64,000 nt of DNA from the NCBI GenBank assembly GCA_009760855.2, contig WPIO01000014.1, positions 5,004,001 to 5,068,000 on the forward strand, written 5' to 3'. This DNA is from Cristatella mucedo. Its lineage: Eukaryota > Bryozoa > Phylactolaemata > Cristatellidae. The notes under the pieces were generated by a model that was not told the origin of the DNA, searched no databases, and saw only the letters and a list, made by a program, of their open reading frames with translations. The position numbers and the translations under genes are program-made. The first letter of the stretch is position 1. Each line of letters starts with the position of its first letter. Below are positions 48,425 to 61,945 of the stretch, piece after piece.

Positions 48425-48592
48425 GGCTTAACCCAGCGGCTAAGGTGCTCGCATTGACCAAGGTCAAGGTGAATGTATTTGCTGACCGAGGTCGTGGGCT
48501 CGAGTCCGGTGGCATATGTGAAGCACCTGAATAGAGATTAAGTTCTCTTAGGGTGCTATGTAAATGAGTTATTTATTTTTTATTTATTTAAA
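48425..48592 (+). mobile_element. SINE-B copy, long-head form, complete
   Basis: Head CCCAGCGGCTAAGGTGCTCG, TGACCAAGGTC (48455) and TGACCGAGGTC (48483) 28 bp apart, B box GGGCTCGAGTCC, then GGCATATGTGAAGCACCTGA, ATAGAGATTAAGTTCTCTTA, GGGTGCTATGTAAATGAG and a (TTTAT)n tail. The clearest example of the tRNA head joined to a LINE-A-type 3' end. Confidence 0.92.
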
Positions 48593-52605
<4,013 letters not shown>

Positions 52606-52606
52606 G

Positions 52607-52670
<64 letters not shown>

Positions 52671-52682
52671 GCTGCTGCTGCT
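52606..52682. repeat. (TGC)n trinucleotide array
   Basis: About 25 TGC units with one CGC. It can read as polyAla, polyCys or polyLeu on the plus strand and polySer on the minus strand. The surrounding frames have no other recognisable content. Confidence 0.97.
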
Positions 52683-53876
52683 ATGCCAGATCAGCATACT
52701 GCGGCCGAGATGGCCATGCCCCCAACAGAAATCCACGGACGTGGCAAAAACAAGCACTGCACATCTACCGACTCGCCGAGTTAAGTAGCACACATCCGCA
52801 TGTAGCTGCAGTGGCTCTGAGCGGCTCGAGAGCTTCGAGTCTAGGAACTTATTCTGCCTGTGTGACCTTGGTGACCTTTGTGAGCCTGTGTGACTGTGAA
52901 ACAAGAGAAACTTGTCGACATAGCCAGTTTTGGTGCATGCTAGTGGCACACACTAACTACGGCAGAAAAAGCCATGGCGATAAAGAAGACGGCAAGACGT
53001 GCAAGCTTGAAAATCAAGAGACTCTGCCAGCCTGAGTGTGACTGCCTGATTGGCCCTGGTGGGTCGATACTCAGCCTCAATGAAGCTCCCAGTAACGAAT
53101 CGCATCATCATACCTGAGTCCCCATTGGGTAAACCTTGCACAACTGCTAGTGTGATGACGTTTCGTTTTCGTTTTCGCTCATAAAGCTGCCTCGAGGGAC
53201 TACCGCCCACGCTTGAAGCATCATCAGGTGGGTGGTGCTTTTTTACTTGCCGAGCCTTGCAGGCCGTGGGCTGGTTGCAGATGGATGGAAGCATTCACAA
53301 TGTGGCATCGCTACTAATCCCAACGAGGAAAGCATGACTTCCAGATTTGTATACTTTCAGAGGGTAGTATAAACACGAAAAACCTATATGTACTGCAGAT
53401 CGATTGAAAGACTCGGTGCAAGTTCTTTGAATTCTCAGGGCAGCCAATGGATAAAGCTTGCATTTAATCTTTCACCCTTCGGCACATGGCGGCATCGTCA
53501 GAACAGCAACTGTTCGCGGCTTTGAAACACTACACACTGTGTGGAAGTTACCAAAGAAGATGTGCTGCTTGCAAACGATCGCCTAGAGCACCGAGTTCCT
53601 GGATACCTGGCACCGGCTTCTCAAACCTCGTTACCAAAGGTCGCTTAGAAAAAGTACCCTTGGCATCCAATCAAGGCACCTAATCAGTTTTCCTGAGGCT
53701 TGACGTTCAAGCAGCCGCAACGGCTTCGTCCAGCCAGACAACCAGCATAGGTCAATTGTAACAACCTCGGTGCTGTGCCTCTCGAGTACTCATTAATCGT
53801 CAGCGTGGCTTGAAGAAAATGCATACAGCCATCCAAGATGGTCAAAAATTTACGTTAGTAATAATGAATCGACGTC
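52683..53876. other. Unassigned spacer
   Basis: No recognised element. A CGTTTT repeat lies at 53160-53178, and a GTGACCTTGGTGACCTTTGT duplication near 52862. Confidence 0.4.
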
Positions 53877-54262
53877 AGTTGATGATAATACATTTGATAT
53901 AGCACTCTCAGAGAACTCAATCTCTTTCTAGGCGCTTTACATTTGCTGCAAACGAAGCACGATAGAATGGTTACTGGTAGCATGATCAATGGCAGCAAGC
54001 ATAACAGGGTTAGGGGTGACATGCACAGGGTCGGCATGCAAATATGGTTAGTGGCAGCATGCACAGTGTCAGCACGCATAAGAATGTAAAGGACGAATCA
54101 CAAGGACCCACTAAATGCTGTAATAAATAGATTTGCTTTTAGTTTCCTCTAAAGTGTGGTCAAGTCAGGGGATGTCGTGACACAAGTCGGAAGTGCGTTC
54201 CAGGTTTTGGGGGCATCGAACTAAAGTATAGGTCTCCAAAGAATTCGAGGTTCAGTTGAAAA
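53877..54262 (-). mobile_element. LINE-A 3' UTR and last codons
   Basis: Plus-strand view: GATGATAATACATTTGATAT, tail, tandem units at about 54009-54085, the TGA of the FSGSL-type C-terminus near 54099 and coding sequence back to the GDRAF region. 5'-truncated near 54262. Confidence 0.88.
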
Positions 54263-55320
54263 GGACATGTCGTCTGATCGTGACAGAATTCAAGGGGTTT
54301 GGCATGCTGCAAGAACATTGTCCGAAATGAGGCATAATATTAAGACAATCGCGATTGAAACCTCATTCCTCATTCTAGCAAGATGGTTTATGTTGAAGCG
54401 ATGTTGTGAAACTGTGCAAATAAAAGACATAAAAGAGTAGCACGTCACTGAAGAATTCATCTCCTTTGTGACTGTGGCAGTTCATAAAGGTAAGCCAAAC
54501 GGTAACGCTTTCTCGAGTGGGAGCCAGTGTGTCCTGGAAAATTATTGACGTCTTAAGCTGATGATGTTGATAGTAAATAGAGACTTCGAACTGACCTCAG
54601 AGGCTTTAGAATGAGGCTCAATCAAGCAGAATGTGTCATAGTATACTTATTTCAGGCCTACCTGAATATAACCTGCTGCAAAAATTGAAATATCATCAAT
54701 TTTTGTTGAATTGCAAACTAAACCAGAGAGGAATGTACAAATTTACGTACAACAGAAGTAAGCTATGGAACTATGGTAAACTCTATCAAGTATAGGTCCC
54801 TTAAGTGTTTCGCCTTTTTTCGTGACCGGCCACTATGCTCAGCGTTCACCGGCCACTGTGCTCCACGCAGTATTTTTAGGCTATTTCATTCAAAGGCTGC
54901 AAGCACACAAGCCGTGCTAGTAACATTTTGCTATTTCTACGGTTTTCAATAATATCAAAAGTTTGTAACTTATAGTTGCAGATTATGGTCAATCAGTTAC
55001 TTTATTAATGGCTGCAGTTCACATGCCGGTTAATATGCATCTAGCCTTGGCGAAGGGATTCTCCTCTTCCCTTCCGGGAGTGAATAGCTAATGGTTTTTT
55101 CTGGGATCATTTGCTGAACCTTTGTGGAGCCTGTTCAACTGTATGCAACCGAATGAATGTATTCGCTCGAGCTTAGTGGTATCAGTTGTATAGATGTAGG
55201 AGGTGCAGTTTGATGTCGGCAAGTTAAGGAAGTGCCTTTGGTCTGGAAGATATGTGCATGAGATTTGAGTAGCTATAAACGATCGCGTATCCCTAGACAG
55301 AGTGCCGTTTTAAAGGTTGG
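54263..55320. other. Unassigned spacer
   Basis: About 1 kb with no recognised element and no open frame of note. A CGGCCACTRTGCTC duplication occurs at about 54827 and 54850. Confidence 0.45.
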
Positions 55321-55455
55321 CTAAATCAACGGCCTCATTTATATAGCAGCAGCAGATCCTTCACGGCTATCCCCACCGCTAGCCGAGAGCTCTAAAGTAT
55401 CACCCATTGCAGGACTCCGACCTGGATGGCAAAGAGTGAGCACCTAACCTACATC
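55321..55455 (-). mobile_element. SINE-A copy
   Basis: Minus strand: TTAGGTGCTCACTCTTTGCC, a shortened head, GGTCGGAGTCCTGCAATGGG, GGTGGGGATAGCCGTGAAGG and an end near ATGAGGCCGTTGATTTAG. The anticodon-arm region is deleted. Confidence 0.75.
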
Positions 55456-55837
55456 TTGGGCTAAGACCCTGGCGTTTTCGCCCGTGTACATTGCAATAAG
55501 CTTCCTCTGTATACTGAAAGCAACAGTCGCAGCTGATTTACCTAATATCTTGCCGTATGAATTTGGCTCTACCGATTTGCTTTTGAACTCGTGGCAGTCA
55601 ATAAAGCATGCTCTCACTCGCCGAGAGTAGAGATGGCTTTTTTCAGTGTACCGTGAATTCAAAGAGAGAGAGAGGGTATATTTACACAGGCACGTGTAGC
55701 CGAGTGGTTGCAATGAATCAGTGCTACCCTAATGCTGAGTCACACGAAGAAGAAGCTGGACTCTTCGATAGCATTTGCAGCCACATGATGGACAGGCTGG
55801 TGCAGGCAGAGAGAGCGAGGGAGAGACAGAGAGTCGT
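55456..55837. other. Unassigned spacer
   Basis: Nothing recognised. GAGAGA motifs occur at 55664 and 55808-55830. Confidence 0.35.
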
Positions 55838-55998
55838 AGCCCAGCGAGAAGGTGCTTGCACTGCATGACCTTGGTCGCGAAGAGAGAGTCCTGCAACAAG
55901 CAATCCTATGCAGCCCACTGTATATAGGAGTGGCGACCGCTAAGACTCTTCTGTAGCTACGTATGTAAATAGGCTGCTTGACCAACTGACCTTTGCTT
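55838..55998 (+). mobile_element. SINE-A copy
   Basis: Head GTAGCCCAGCGAGAAGGTGC, TTGGTCGCGAAGAGAGAGTC, body GAGTGGCGACCGCTAAGACT and CTTCTGTAGCTACG, end ATAGGCTGCTTGACCAACTG. Confidence 0.78.
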
Positions 55999-56180
55999 TT
56001 CTTTAAACAGAGAGAGATTAGATGAGACAGCGAGAGTGTGAGGAGGAAGACCGATGTGGGCCCACAAGACCGTGCTCTTAAATTCGCTCGTTCGCTGGGC
56101 GCACGTACCTAATGATAATAAAAATAATGCATTTGTATAGCATCCTCAGAGAACTTAATCTCTTTCTAGGTACATGCACT

Positions 56181-56343
56181 AGCTAATTTAACAGCCTCTT
56201 TTTATAGCGACAGAAGAGCCTTTACGGCTATCACCACCGCTTGCAGCGGCAATAAAGACTTGTCCACTGCAGGATTCGAACCCACGACCTCGGGACCGAG
56301 GTCGTGAAAAGCAACCACCTCACCTAGTGTGCCATCACCGCTC
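56181..56343 (-). mobile_element. SINE-A nested in LINE-A 3' UTR
   Basis: Minus strand: GGCACACTAGGTGAGGTGGT, CACGACCTCGGTCCCGAGGT, CGTGGGTTCGAATCCTGCAG, the body GGTGATAGCCGTAAAGGCTC and TTCTGTCGCTATA, and the end AGAGGCTGTTAAATTAGCTA. A full-length copy. Confidence 0.9.
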
Positions 56344-56451
56344 GCCAACGCACAGGGTCAGCATGCAAATATGGTTAGTGGCAGCATGCACAGTGTCAGC
56401 ATGCATAAGCACACAAAAGACGAATCACGAGAACCCACTAAATGCTTTAAT

Positions 56452-56532
56452 AATAATGATAATGCATTTGATGAAGTGCCATCAGAGAACTCAATATCTT
56501 TCTAGGCGCTTTACAGCTGCTGCAAAGGAAGC
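56452..56532 (-). mobile_element. 81-bp 5'-truncated LINE-A tail with TSD
   Basis: Only the last ~80 bp of LINE-A (AATAATGATAATGCATTTG... to CTGCTGCAAAGGAAGC). It is flanked by the direct repeat ATGCTTTAAT at 56442-56451 and 56533-56542, and the host LINE continues across it. This is direct evidence of target-primed insertion. Confidence 0.9.
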
Positions 56533-56782
56533 ATGCTTTAATGTATGAGCATGTTTTAACTTTTTTACAGCTGTCAAGTCAGGAGTGTCGTGACCTCAAT
56601 CGGTAGTGAGTTCCAGACTTAAGAAGCATGCAAACTAAAGGCATGGTCACCAAAGGATTTGAGGTTCGTTTGCGGGTGTAGCTAAGCGATTTGATTCAGA
56701 AGAGTGGGGGGTAGTTCTCATAGGTTGGCTGGAGCCAAAGAGTGAGTGAGTGGAAGACCTAAAAGTGAAGGACAGAACCTTG

Positions 56783-56844
56783 AATCCGATGCATCGGATT
56801 TAAATCCACTGGCTCCCAATCCAGCTGGATTGGGAGCCAGTGGA
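56783..56844. repeat. Two adjacent perfect palindromes (18 bp and 40 bp)
   Basis: AATCCGATG/CATCGGATT at 56783-56800 and a 20+20-bp spacerless palindrome at 56805-56844 with right arm CTGGATTGGGAGCCAGTGGA. Both are built from the LINE-A segment encoding LHWLP, which in other copies is not palindromic. Confidence 0.95.
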
Positions 56845-57109
56845 GGTCAGCGATAAGGCAGAAGCGACGTGGCAACTTCGAAGCTCGTGACTGACGAGCC
56901 TGGCTGCTGTCGTGACTGACGAGCCTAGCTGCTGCTGCTGCTGCTGCAGACTGCTTTACCAACTGTGATGAGTGCCTGATTGCACAGACCAGTAGACCAG
57001 CAAGCGGTGACAAGTCGGGACGGGATGTTACAAATGCAAGGACGAATTCAGATCAAGTACTCCTGTTTAAGCAAACCCGAATTGAATTTTAGCAATGCTA
57101 TGTGTGCCA

Positions 57110-57278
57110 CTTATCCGCGACTGCCCAGGAGGTAAGGTACTTGCTCTTCGCGACAGAGGTCGTGGGTTTGAATCCTGCAGTTGGGCGACACTTTATTGTC
57201 AACTGCAAGTGGTAGTGATAGCTGACAAGGCTCTTCTGCCGATACACATATGGGGCTGTTAAATCGGCTAAGATTTTT
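57110..57278 (+). mobile_element. SINE-A nested in LINE-A coding region
   Basis: Plus strand: GCGACTGCCCAGGAGGTAAG, GAGGTCGTGGGTTTGAATCC, body CTTTATTGTCAACTGCAAGT, GGTAGTGATAGCTGACAAGG and CTCTTCTGCCGATACACATA, end GGGGCTGTTAAATCGGCTAA followed by GATTTTTATTT. Inserted between the codons for the HNIAKI segment. Confidence 0.93.
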
Positions 57279-57341
57279 ATTTAGCTGAAAGTAGGCAGAC
57301 TTGACTGTGGAGCTGATATAAGTAAATAATAAATAAATCCT

Positions 57342-57508
57342 AGCTGATTAAACAGCCTCTTTTCGTATAGCGACAGAAGAGCCTTTACGGCTATCATCAC
57401 CGCTTGCAGTGGCGATACAGAATCGCCCACTGCAGGAATCGAACCCACGACCTCGGGATCGAGGTCGTGAAAGCAACGGCCTTACCTAGTGTGCCATCAC
57501 GGGTCGTC
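57342..57508 (-). mobile_element. SINE-A nested in LINE-A, opposite orientation
   Basis: Minus strand: GTGATGGCACACTAGGTAAG, CACGACCTCGATCCCGAGGT, GGGTTCGATTCCTGCAGTGG, GGTGATGATAGCCGTAAAGG and GAGGCTGTTTAATCAGCTAG, then an ATTTATTTATT tail at 57325-57341. Oriented opposite to the SINE-A 60 bp away. Confidence 0.92.
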
Positions 57509-58311
57509 TAATGAAAGGTCACTCTGAAAAGGACACCTAGATTACGTGCTGATTCAACAGGAAGTATGCTAGCCGAGCCGATTGGGAGCGTTGGGTTTTC
57601 CAATTTCTGAATCACACTTGGTTTGCCTACAACTATAAAGTTGGTTTTATCATCATTCAATTCAAGAAAGTTTGCTGCCATCCATGTAGATATTTCATCA
57701 ATACATGCAGCAAGGGAGTTGAGAGAATTCGAGGTGCTCGAAGGCTGGAAGGGATCAAAGCAAAGGTGCAACTGAGTGCCATCTTCACAGAAGTGAAAGC
57801 CTAGATTGTGCTCAGCAATCACATCGGCAAGTGGGAGAGTATAAATCGTGAACAGATCCGAATCAGAGCACGGAGCCTTGAGGTATCCCATAGTTGAGTG
57901 GTTCGTACAGGCCAGGGACAAGTCTGGGCTAAAGCTGGCCTGCTTATTCGAATGCTTGGGCAGCTTGAAAGCCTTTAACGCTTTGTGCATTTGTATGAAA
58001 TGCTTCCCGAAGGTTCTGGATGTGTGCACATGGTGCTTAGTACTGACACTGACTTGACCGCATGCTTTCAGCACGGTCTCTGAGCTCTGGTCCAACCACT
58101 GTCGTGGTGTGAGCATGACTTGAGAGCTGGAGCTGCCGGCAAATTTGTGATGCCGATAGGCATCCGAAGCCACATCCGGTCTCCACAGTGGCCGAGCGGT
58201 GCAGGCACAGGAATAGAGACAGCAATGTTCGTGAGCAGCAGCTGCGGGTTTGCAGGCTACCTCCCTGAGTGTGAGGGGCTGCTGCTTCCATTGCCACGAT
58301 CCGCATGCCAT
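57508..58311 (-). pseudogene. 267-codon frame joining unknown sequence to LINE-A RT
   Basis: This is the longest open frame that is not low-complexity. Residues from about 143 to the end are LINE-A RT: FTIYTLPLADVIAEHNLGFH, the active site as CEDG instead of YADD, LCFDPFQPSSTSNSLNSL, IDEISTWMAANFLELNDDK and ARNLGVLF. Residues 1 to about 140 (58311-57890) are not LINE-like: a Cys/Ala-rich start, then a charged stretch with KHHVHTSRTFGKHFIQMHKA and ALKAFKLPKHSNKQASFSPD. I do not recognise this part. The LINE joins it around 57890, where its 5' truncation falls. The Met start is only the first ATG, and no promoter or splice evidence is visible. Confidence 0.5.
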
Positions 58312-58417
58312 GTTTTAGCAATCACAGACTACTCCTACGAACCATTCAGTGAGTTCCCACCTGCTGTGCCCTTAAAATAGAAATGAAGCCTAACAAGACT
58401 AAGTAAAAGAGGTAATT
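58312..58417. other. Unassigned spacer
   Basis: Nothing recognised. Confidence 0.3.
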
Positions 58418-58426
58418 GTGAGAGAG

Positions 58427-58465
<39 letters not shown>

Positions 58466-58600
58466 ACAGACAGAGGAAAGACAGACATACATACCTGAAG
58501 ACAGACAGGTTGAGAGACAGACAGACAGAAAGACAGACATAAAAACAGACCGACATACACGTAGATAGACCGTTACACAGAGGAAGAGAGAAAGAGAGAC
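58418..58600. repeat. (GA)n then degenerate (GACA)n
   Basis: About 35 bp of GA at 58428-58462, then imperfect GACAGACAT/AGACAGAC units to about 58590. An older, more mutated version of the GA-to-GACA transition seen at 11.9, 21.1 and 33.1 kb. Confidence 0.93.
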
Positions 58601-59230
58601 TGAAGAGTAATCGAGCTGCAGAGAAGCAGTATGAACACGATAGAATGCACGGAGACATGATGCAAATGCGAAGGAAATGCTCGAGTTAAATCTGTCGATG
58701 GACGCCTTGGTGGCACAGGAAGTGTCGCAAGAAATTTCACAGTTAAGGGCCTTCAATGCAGGTCAGCCTGTGTCACCACCAGTAGTTCCCACTCACACGT
58801 GACAGAAGAGCGAGAAGCTTCGGCTGATCGCATACTACGATCTCTGGCATGCTTTTGTACTTCCATGCGTTCTTTCGTAAAGTTTAAGGTTATATCAGCC
58901 TTAAATTATTCGATTTTAAGGCTACGATAAAATCCGTTTTATGGTAAGATATGCAAATTAAAGGCAAGACCGAGTAGTTTGAGTACTAGTTTCAGCATGT
59001 GCACAACAGCTGTGCTCTCGATAGATAGCAGGTGGGGATGGGATTGGGGGAGGAGGCCTGGCCTAATAAAGCAGTGCAGTCTCAAAGATCCAGCACAATA
59101 AGTCTCTGTGCTAGTATGGGAACCTCCTACCTGCAGCAGCTTGACGAAGAGGCAGTCTGCTGCTGCATAGCGCTCGCTCGCTCACCCGGTGAAGTGCTTG
59201 CATTTGCAGACGGCAGATGTCTCTGCCCGT
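58601..59230. other. Unassigned spacer
   Basis: No recognised element. Confidence 0.4.
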
Positions 59231-59275
59231 GCAGACGGTGCTGTGCCCAAGGAATGCCAGGGACGTTCCACTCTC

Positions 59276-59316
<41 letters not shown>

Positions 59317-59535
59317 ACTTGATAAAGCGCCCTCAGAGAACTTAATCTCTTTCTAGGCGCTTTACATTTGCTGCAAAGGGAAATGCAATTGAATGGTAAT
59401 GGTAAGTAAAATCATGCTTGAAAAACAAACACAATGAATAATATGGTTAGGGGTGACATGCACAGGGTCAGCATGCAAACTCTTAGACAGCAGACGGTGC
59501 TCGTGCCCAAGGATGCCAGGGATGTTCCACTCTCA
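59231..59535 (-). mobile_element. LINE-A 3' UTR insertion flanked by 46-bp direct repeats
   Basis: The insertion (about 59277-59480) starts with 12 AAT units, then the LINE-A tail and the first 3' UTR unit. On both sides lies a ~46-bp direct repeat beginning GCAGACGGTGC and ending GTTCCACTCTCA, at 59231-59276 and 59490-59535, differing by one substitution and two indels. Its position fits a target-site duplication of unusual length. Confidence 0.87.
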
Positions 59536-59624
59536 GACAGCAGCTCTTTGAAGCCGGAGAAGCTCTGACGTTCGAGCGCCTTCCACAGAGGGCCGGCTTA
59601 AGATCTTCCTATTGTGGTGAGATT
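59536..59624. other. Short spacer between two LINE-A tails
   Basis: Continues the sequence of the right direct repeat. Nothing else recognised. Confidence 0.3.
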
Positions 59625-59815
59625 AATAATAATAATAATACGTTTGTTTATCGCCCTCAGAGAACCGAATCTCTTCCTAGGCACTTCACAGACGCTGTAA
59701 AGAAAGCATGACCAAATAATTAGTGGTAGCACTAGCAATGTCATCAAGCATAACATTGTTAGGCGGACACGCACGCGGTCAGCATTTAGATATGGTTAGT
59801 AGATTAGCTTATAGG
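59625..59815 (-). mobile_element. LINE-A 3' UTR, 5'-truncated
   Basis: AATAATAATAATACGTTTG, tail (CGCCCTCAGAGAACCGAATC), third unit (AATAATTAGTGGTAGCAC) and second unit (GTTAGGCGGACACGCACGCG). Ends in the first unit near 59805. Confidence 0.85.
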
Positions 59816-60049
59816 AATGAGAGAGAGTGCTTTGAGGTGATTATTATATACGCTTCGACAGCCGCAGAGATATGAACGGATGGACGGGACTGCAAGTCTG
59901 GGGGACAGGGTAGCTGTCGATTTCAAAACATTTACTGAAACGTTATAAGAGTGTCAGTGGGTCAATAAGCTAATGAAATTGTGATACGATTTATCAGGGA
60001 TCAAGGATCAAGTTCGCCCATTTTCTCAGCCCGAAATTGCTATGGCCAC

Positions 60050-60960
60050 ATCGTTCATTAGGCACTCAAGTAATCCGCAAGGGACGCCGAGGTGGCGGCC
60101 GGCTAGCACGCGAGCCTCGCGCTGGAACGAAAGAAGCGTGCACGGCGCTCGCCGCCCGCCGCGTCCCGATTCACTTTCGACCGGCCGACCGACCGCAGGC
60201 GAGCTCTCGCGATTCGGCCCACCGCTTCGAGGCTGCCGTGCAATTGAGCGCCGCCTCGCCACGCCTCGCGCTGCGTCCGCGCCGTCGGGCTACACTCGGC
60301 CATACTCGCCGCTCTCATACTCAGCCAGCGACTCGACGCAGTGCGCTGCGGCCACTCCGCGGCGACTGTCTGCCCCACCTGTCGGCTCTCATCTTCGCCC
60401 GCTCTTTTGCTATATTGGATAAGTCAATATACGTTCAACCGCGCTCGTCGCCAGCGAGAATGCGCTCCCGGGCTGCAATTGGATTAGCCTCAGCCAAGCT
60501 CGCGCGCCGACGTTTGCTTTCTGAGAAAGCACTGCTACTTTGGTCGTAAGGAAGAGGGCTTCTGGTAGACAGGCTCAGTCGCCCACAGTTCGCATATTAG
60601 GTTTAGCGGCGTTCGATGGCGCCGAGCGAACGTGTCGGGCGCGCGCGCGCCTTTGCTCGCAGACTCCCTGCCCGCTGAAACTGGTCGCGAAAGTACTTTT
60701 TCTTTCATCAGTGGACCCGCTGGACCTCTGCATAAGCCGGGCTACTCGGCAATCCTTGCATTTTATCTCTGCTCTGCGCAACAGCAGACGCCGCACGGAA
60801 CATTAAGCTGCAGTTCTGAGGCCTGCGATTACAGGTGCACTCGGCTATCGCGCTACGGAAGTCGCATTCCGAGCGAGGCTCTACGCTCGGAAGGCACGCA
60901 AAAGGCAGCTTCTGAGCGTTTCTCTCTCTAGGAGCGTCCGAGTAACGCTCAGACTGGCAA
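60050..60960. promoter_or_regulatory. CpG-rich block, candidate CpG island
   Basis: Dense CpG dinucleotides from about 60080 to 60520 (for example GCGAGCCTCGCG, CTCGCCGCCCGCCGCG, CGCGCTGCGTCCGCGCCG) and again around 60640 (GTCGGGCGCGCGCGCGCC), clearly richer than the flanks. Long Arg/Ala/Pro-rich frames on both strands (60037-60549 plus, 60103-60378 minus) follow from the base composition, and I would not call them genes. Such blocks often mark promoters in animals, but no core promoter element or downstream exon is identified. Confidence 0.35.
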
Positions 60961-61945
60961 CGAAAGGAAACACTCCGAAGTGAATAACATTTTAGAAGCC
61001 AACGCGAAAATCAAGCGCGAGATAAGTCGCATCGCGAGGTCGCGAACAAAGTATATCCCCTTCGTTAAAGCGTACGGACAATATTTCAGTTGAAATTGCA
61101 GCTGACTCTCCGTGCGAAGCTTTAAGTCGCAGGCAGTCTAATATTTAGCTCTGCGTTCACTAGTCAATAGGGATCGAGACAAATAATTTGTTCTCTACCG
61201 CTGGCATTCCTAGGATTGCGATTATCGGAAACGACGCAGGAATTCGTCTTTAAGACGAAAGGAGACAACTCCAGCAAATTTGGATGCAAGCATTGTTTGC
61301 CGCCGGCCTTCGCCTGTGCTCGTTTGAAGACTTACGTCCGTAACTAGATATCATGCGGGAGGTAAGGAAGGACCATAGTATCTCATGCGCGTTGGGGTTC
61401 AAGTATTGAAGCCAATAAGAATGGCTCACTTTCCTTAACTGTCTCGCGATATGCCACAGGCTTTGTCATGTCATGTTGCATACTTCGTCAGCCATTTAAT
61501 TCGGCCTTCAGGTTGGCCAATTGCCCACACTAGGCTACGTTACTAGCTCGCATTCCGATCAGCATTAGCAGGTCTCGGAATGCTTCTGCGAAGCTTTGGG
61601 AGACTTTGCAAAGAGACTTCAACCATCGAAGCCAAGTTTACGCATTCGCATTTGGGAACCAAACCACAAAAAAACGTGCCCCTCCTTCTCAATAAGAAAA
61701 ACAGTGCTGTCGTAGACCGAGTGAGCTTTCAACTATTTAGACGTCTTTACAGCCGGTTGCATTTGCAAACCCAGTTCGTACGAACGTGCGCGTGCAGCGG
61801 CTCTGAAACTTAAGCCTGCTGCGCACCAACCTCAGACCTCCTATTGGTTGTCTATTCCTCGCAGACATCTGACCAAGACCGGCGTAGCTAGCGCCTTGAA
61901 ACGCAGCCAACGAGTCATTGAAGCCGCCGCTACTCTCGCCGGTTT
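60961..61945. other. Unassigned DNA downstream of CpG block
   Basis: No transposon recognised. Short frames without known motifs. CpG frequency declines gradually. Confidence 0.4.

Larger units (their letters stand above)
56105..57890 (-). mobile_element. LINE-A copy riddled with nested insertions
   Basis: Minus-strand LINE-A from the RT YADD region (about 57890) to the (AAT)n-type end (56110). In plus-strand order: the tail (56110-56175), a SINE-A, the 3' UTR units (56345-56440), a tiny LINE-A tail insertion, C-terminal coding sequence (56560-57109), a SINE-A, DHISSTV coding sequence (57279-57330), a SINE-A, then the MFQSDL to YADD region (57509-57890). The interruption points are clear by comparison with the uninterrupted 36-kb copy. 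About 100 bp of 3' UTR is missing at the first SINE. Confidence 0.93.

Noticed and set aside
60037-60549. 170-codon Arg/Ala/Pro-rich frame as a gene
   Set aside because: The CpG-rich composition makes stops rare on both strands; overlapping frames are equally good, and no domain is recognised.
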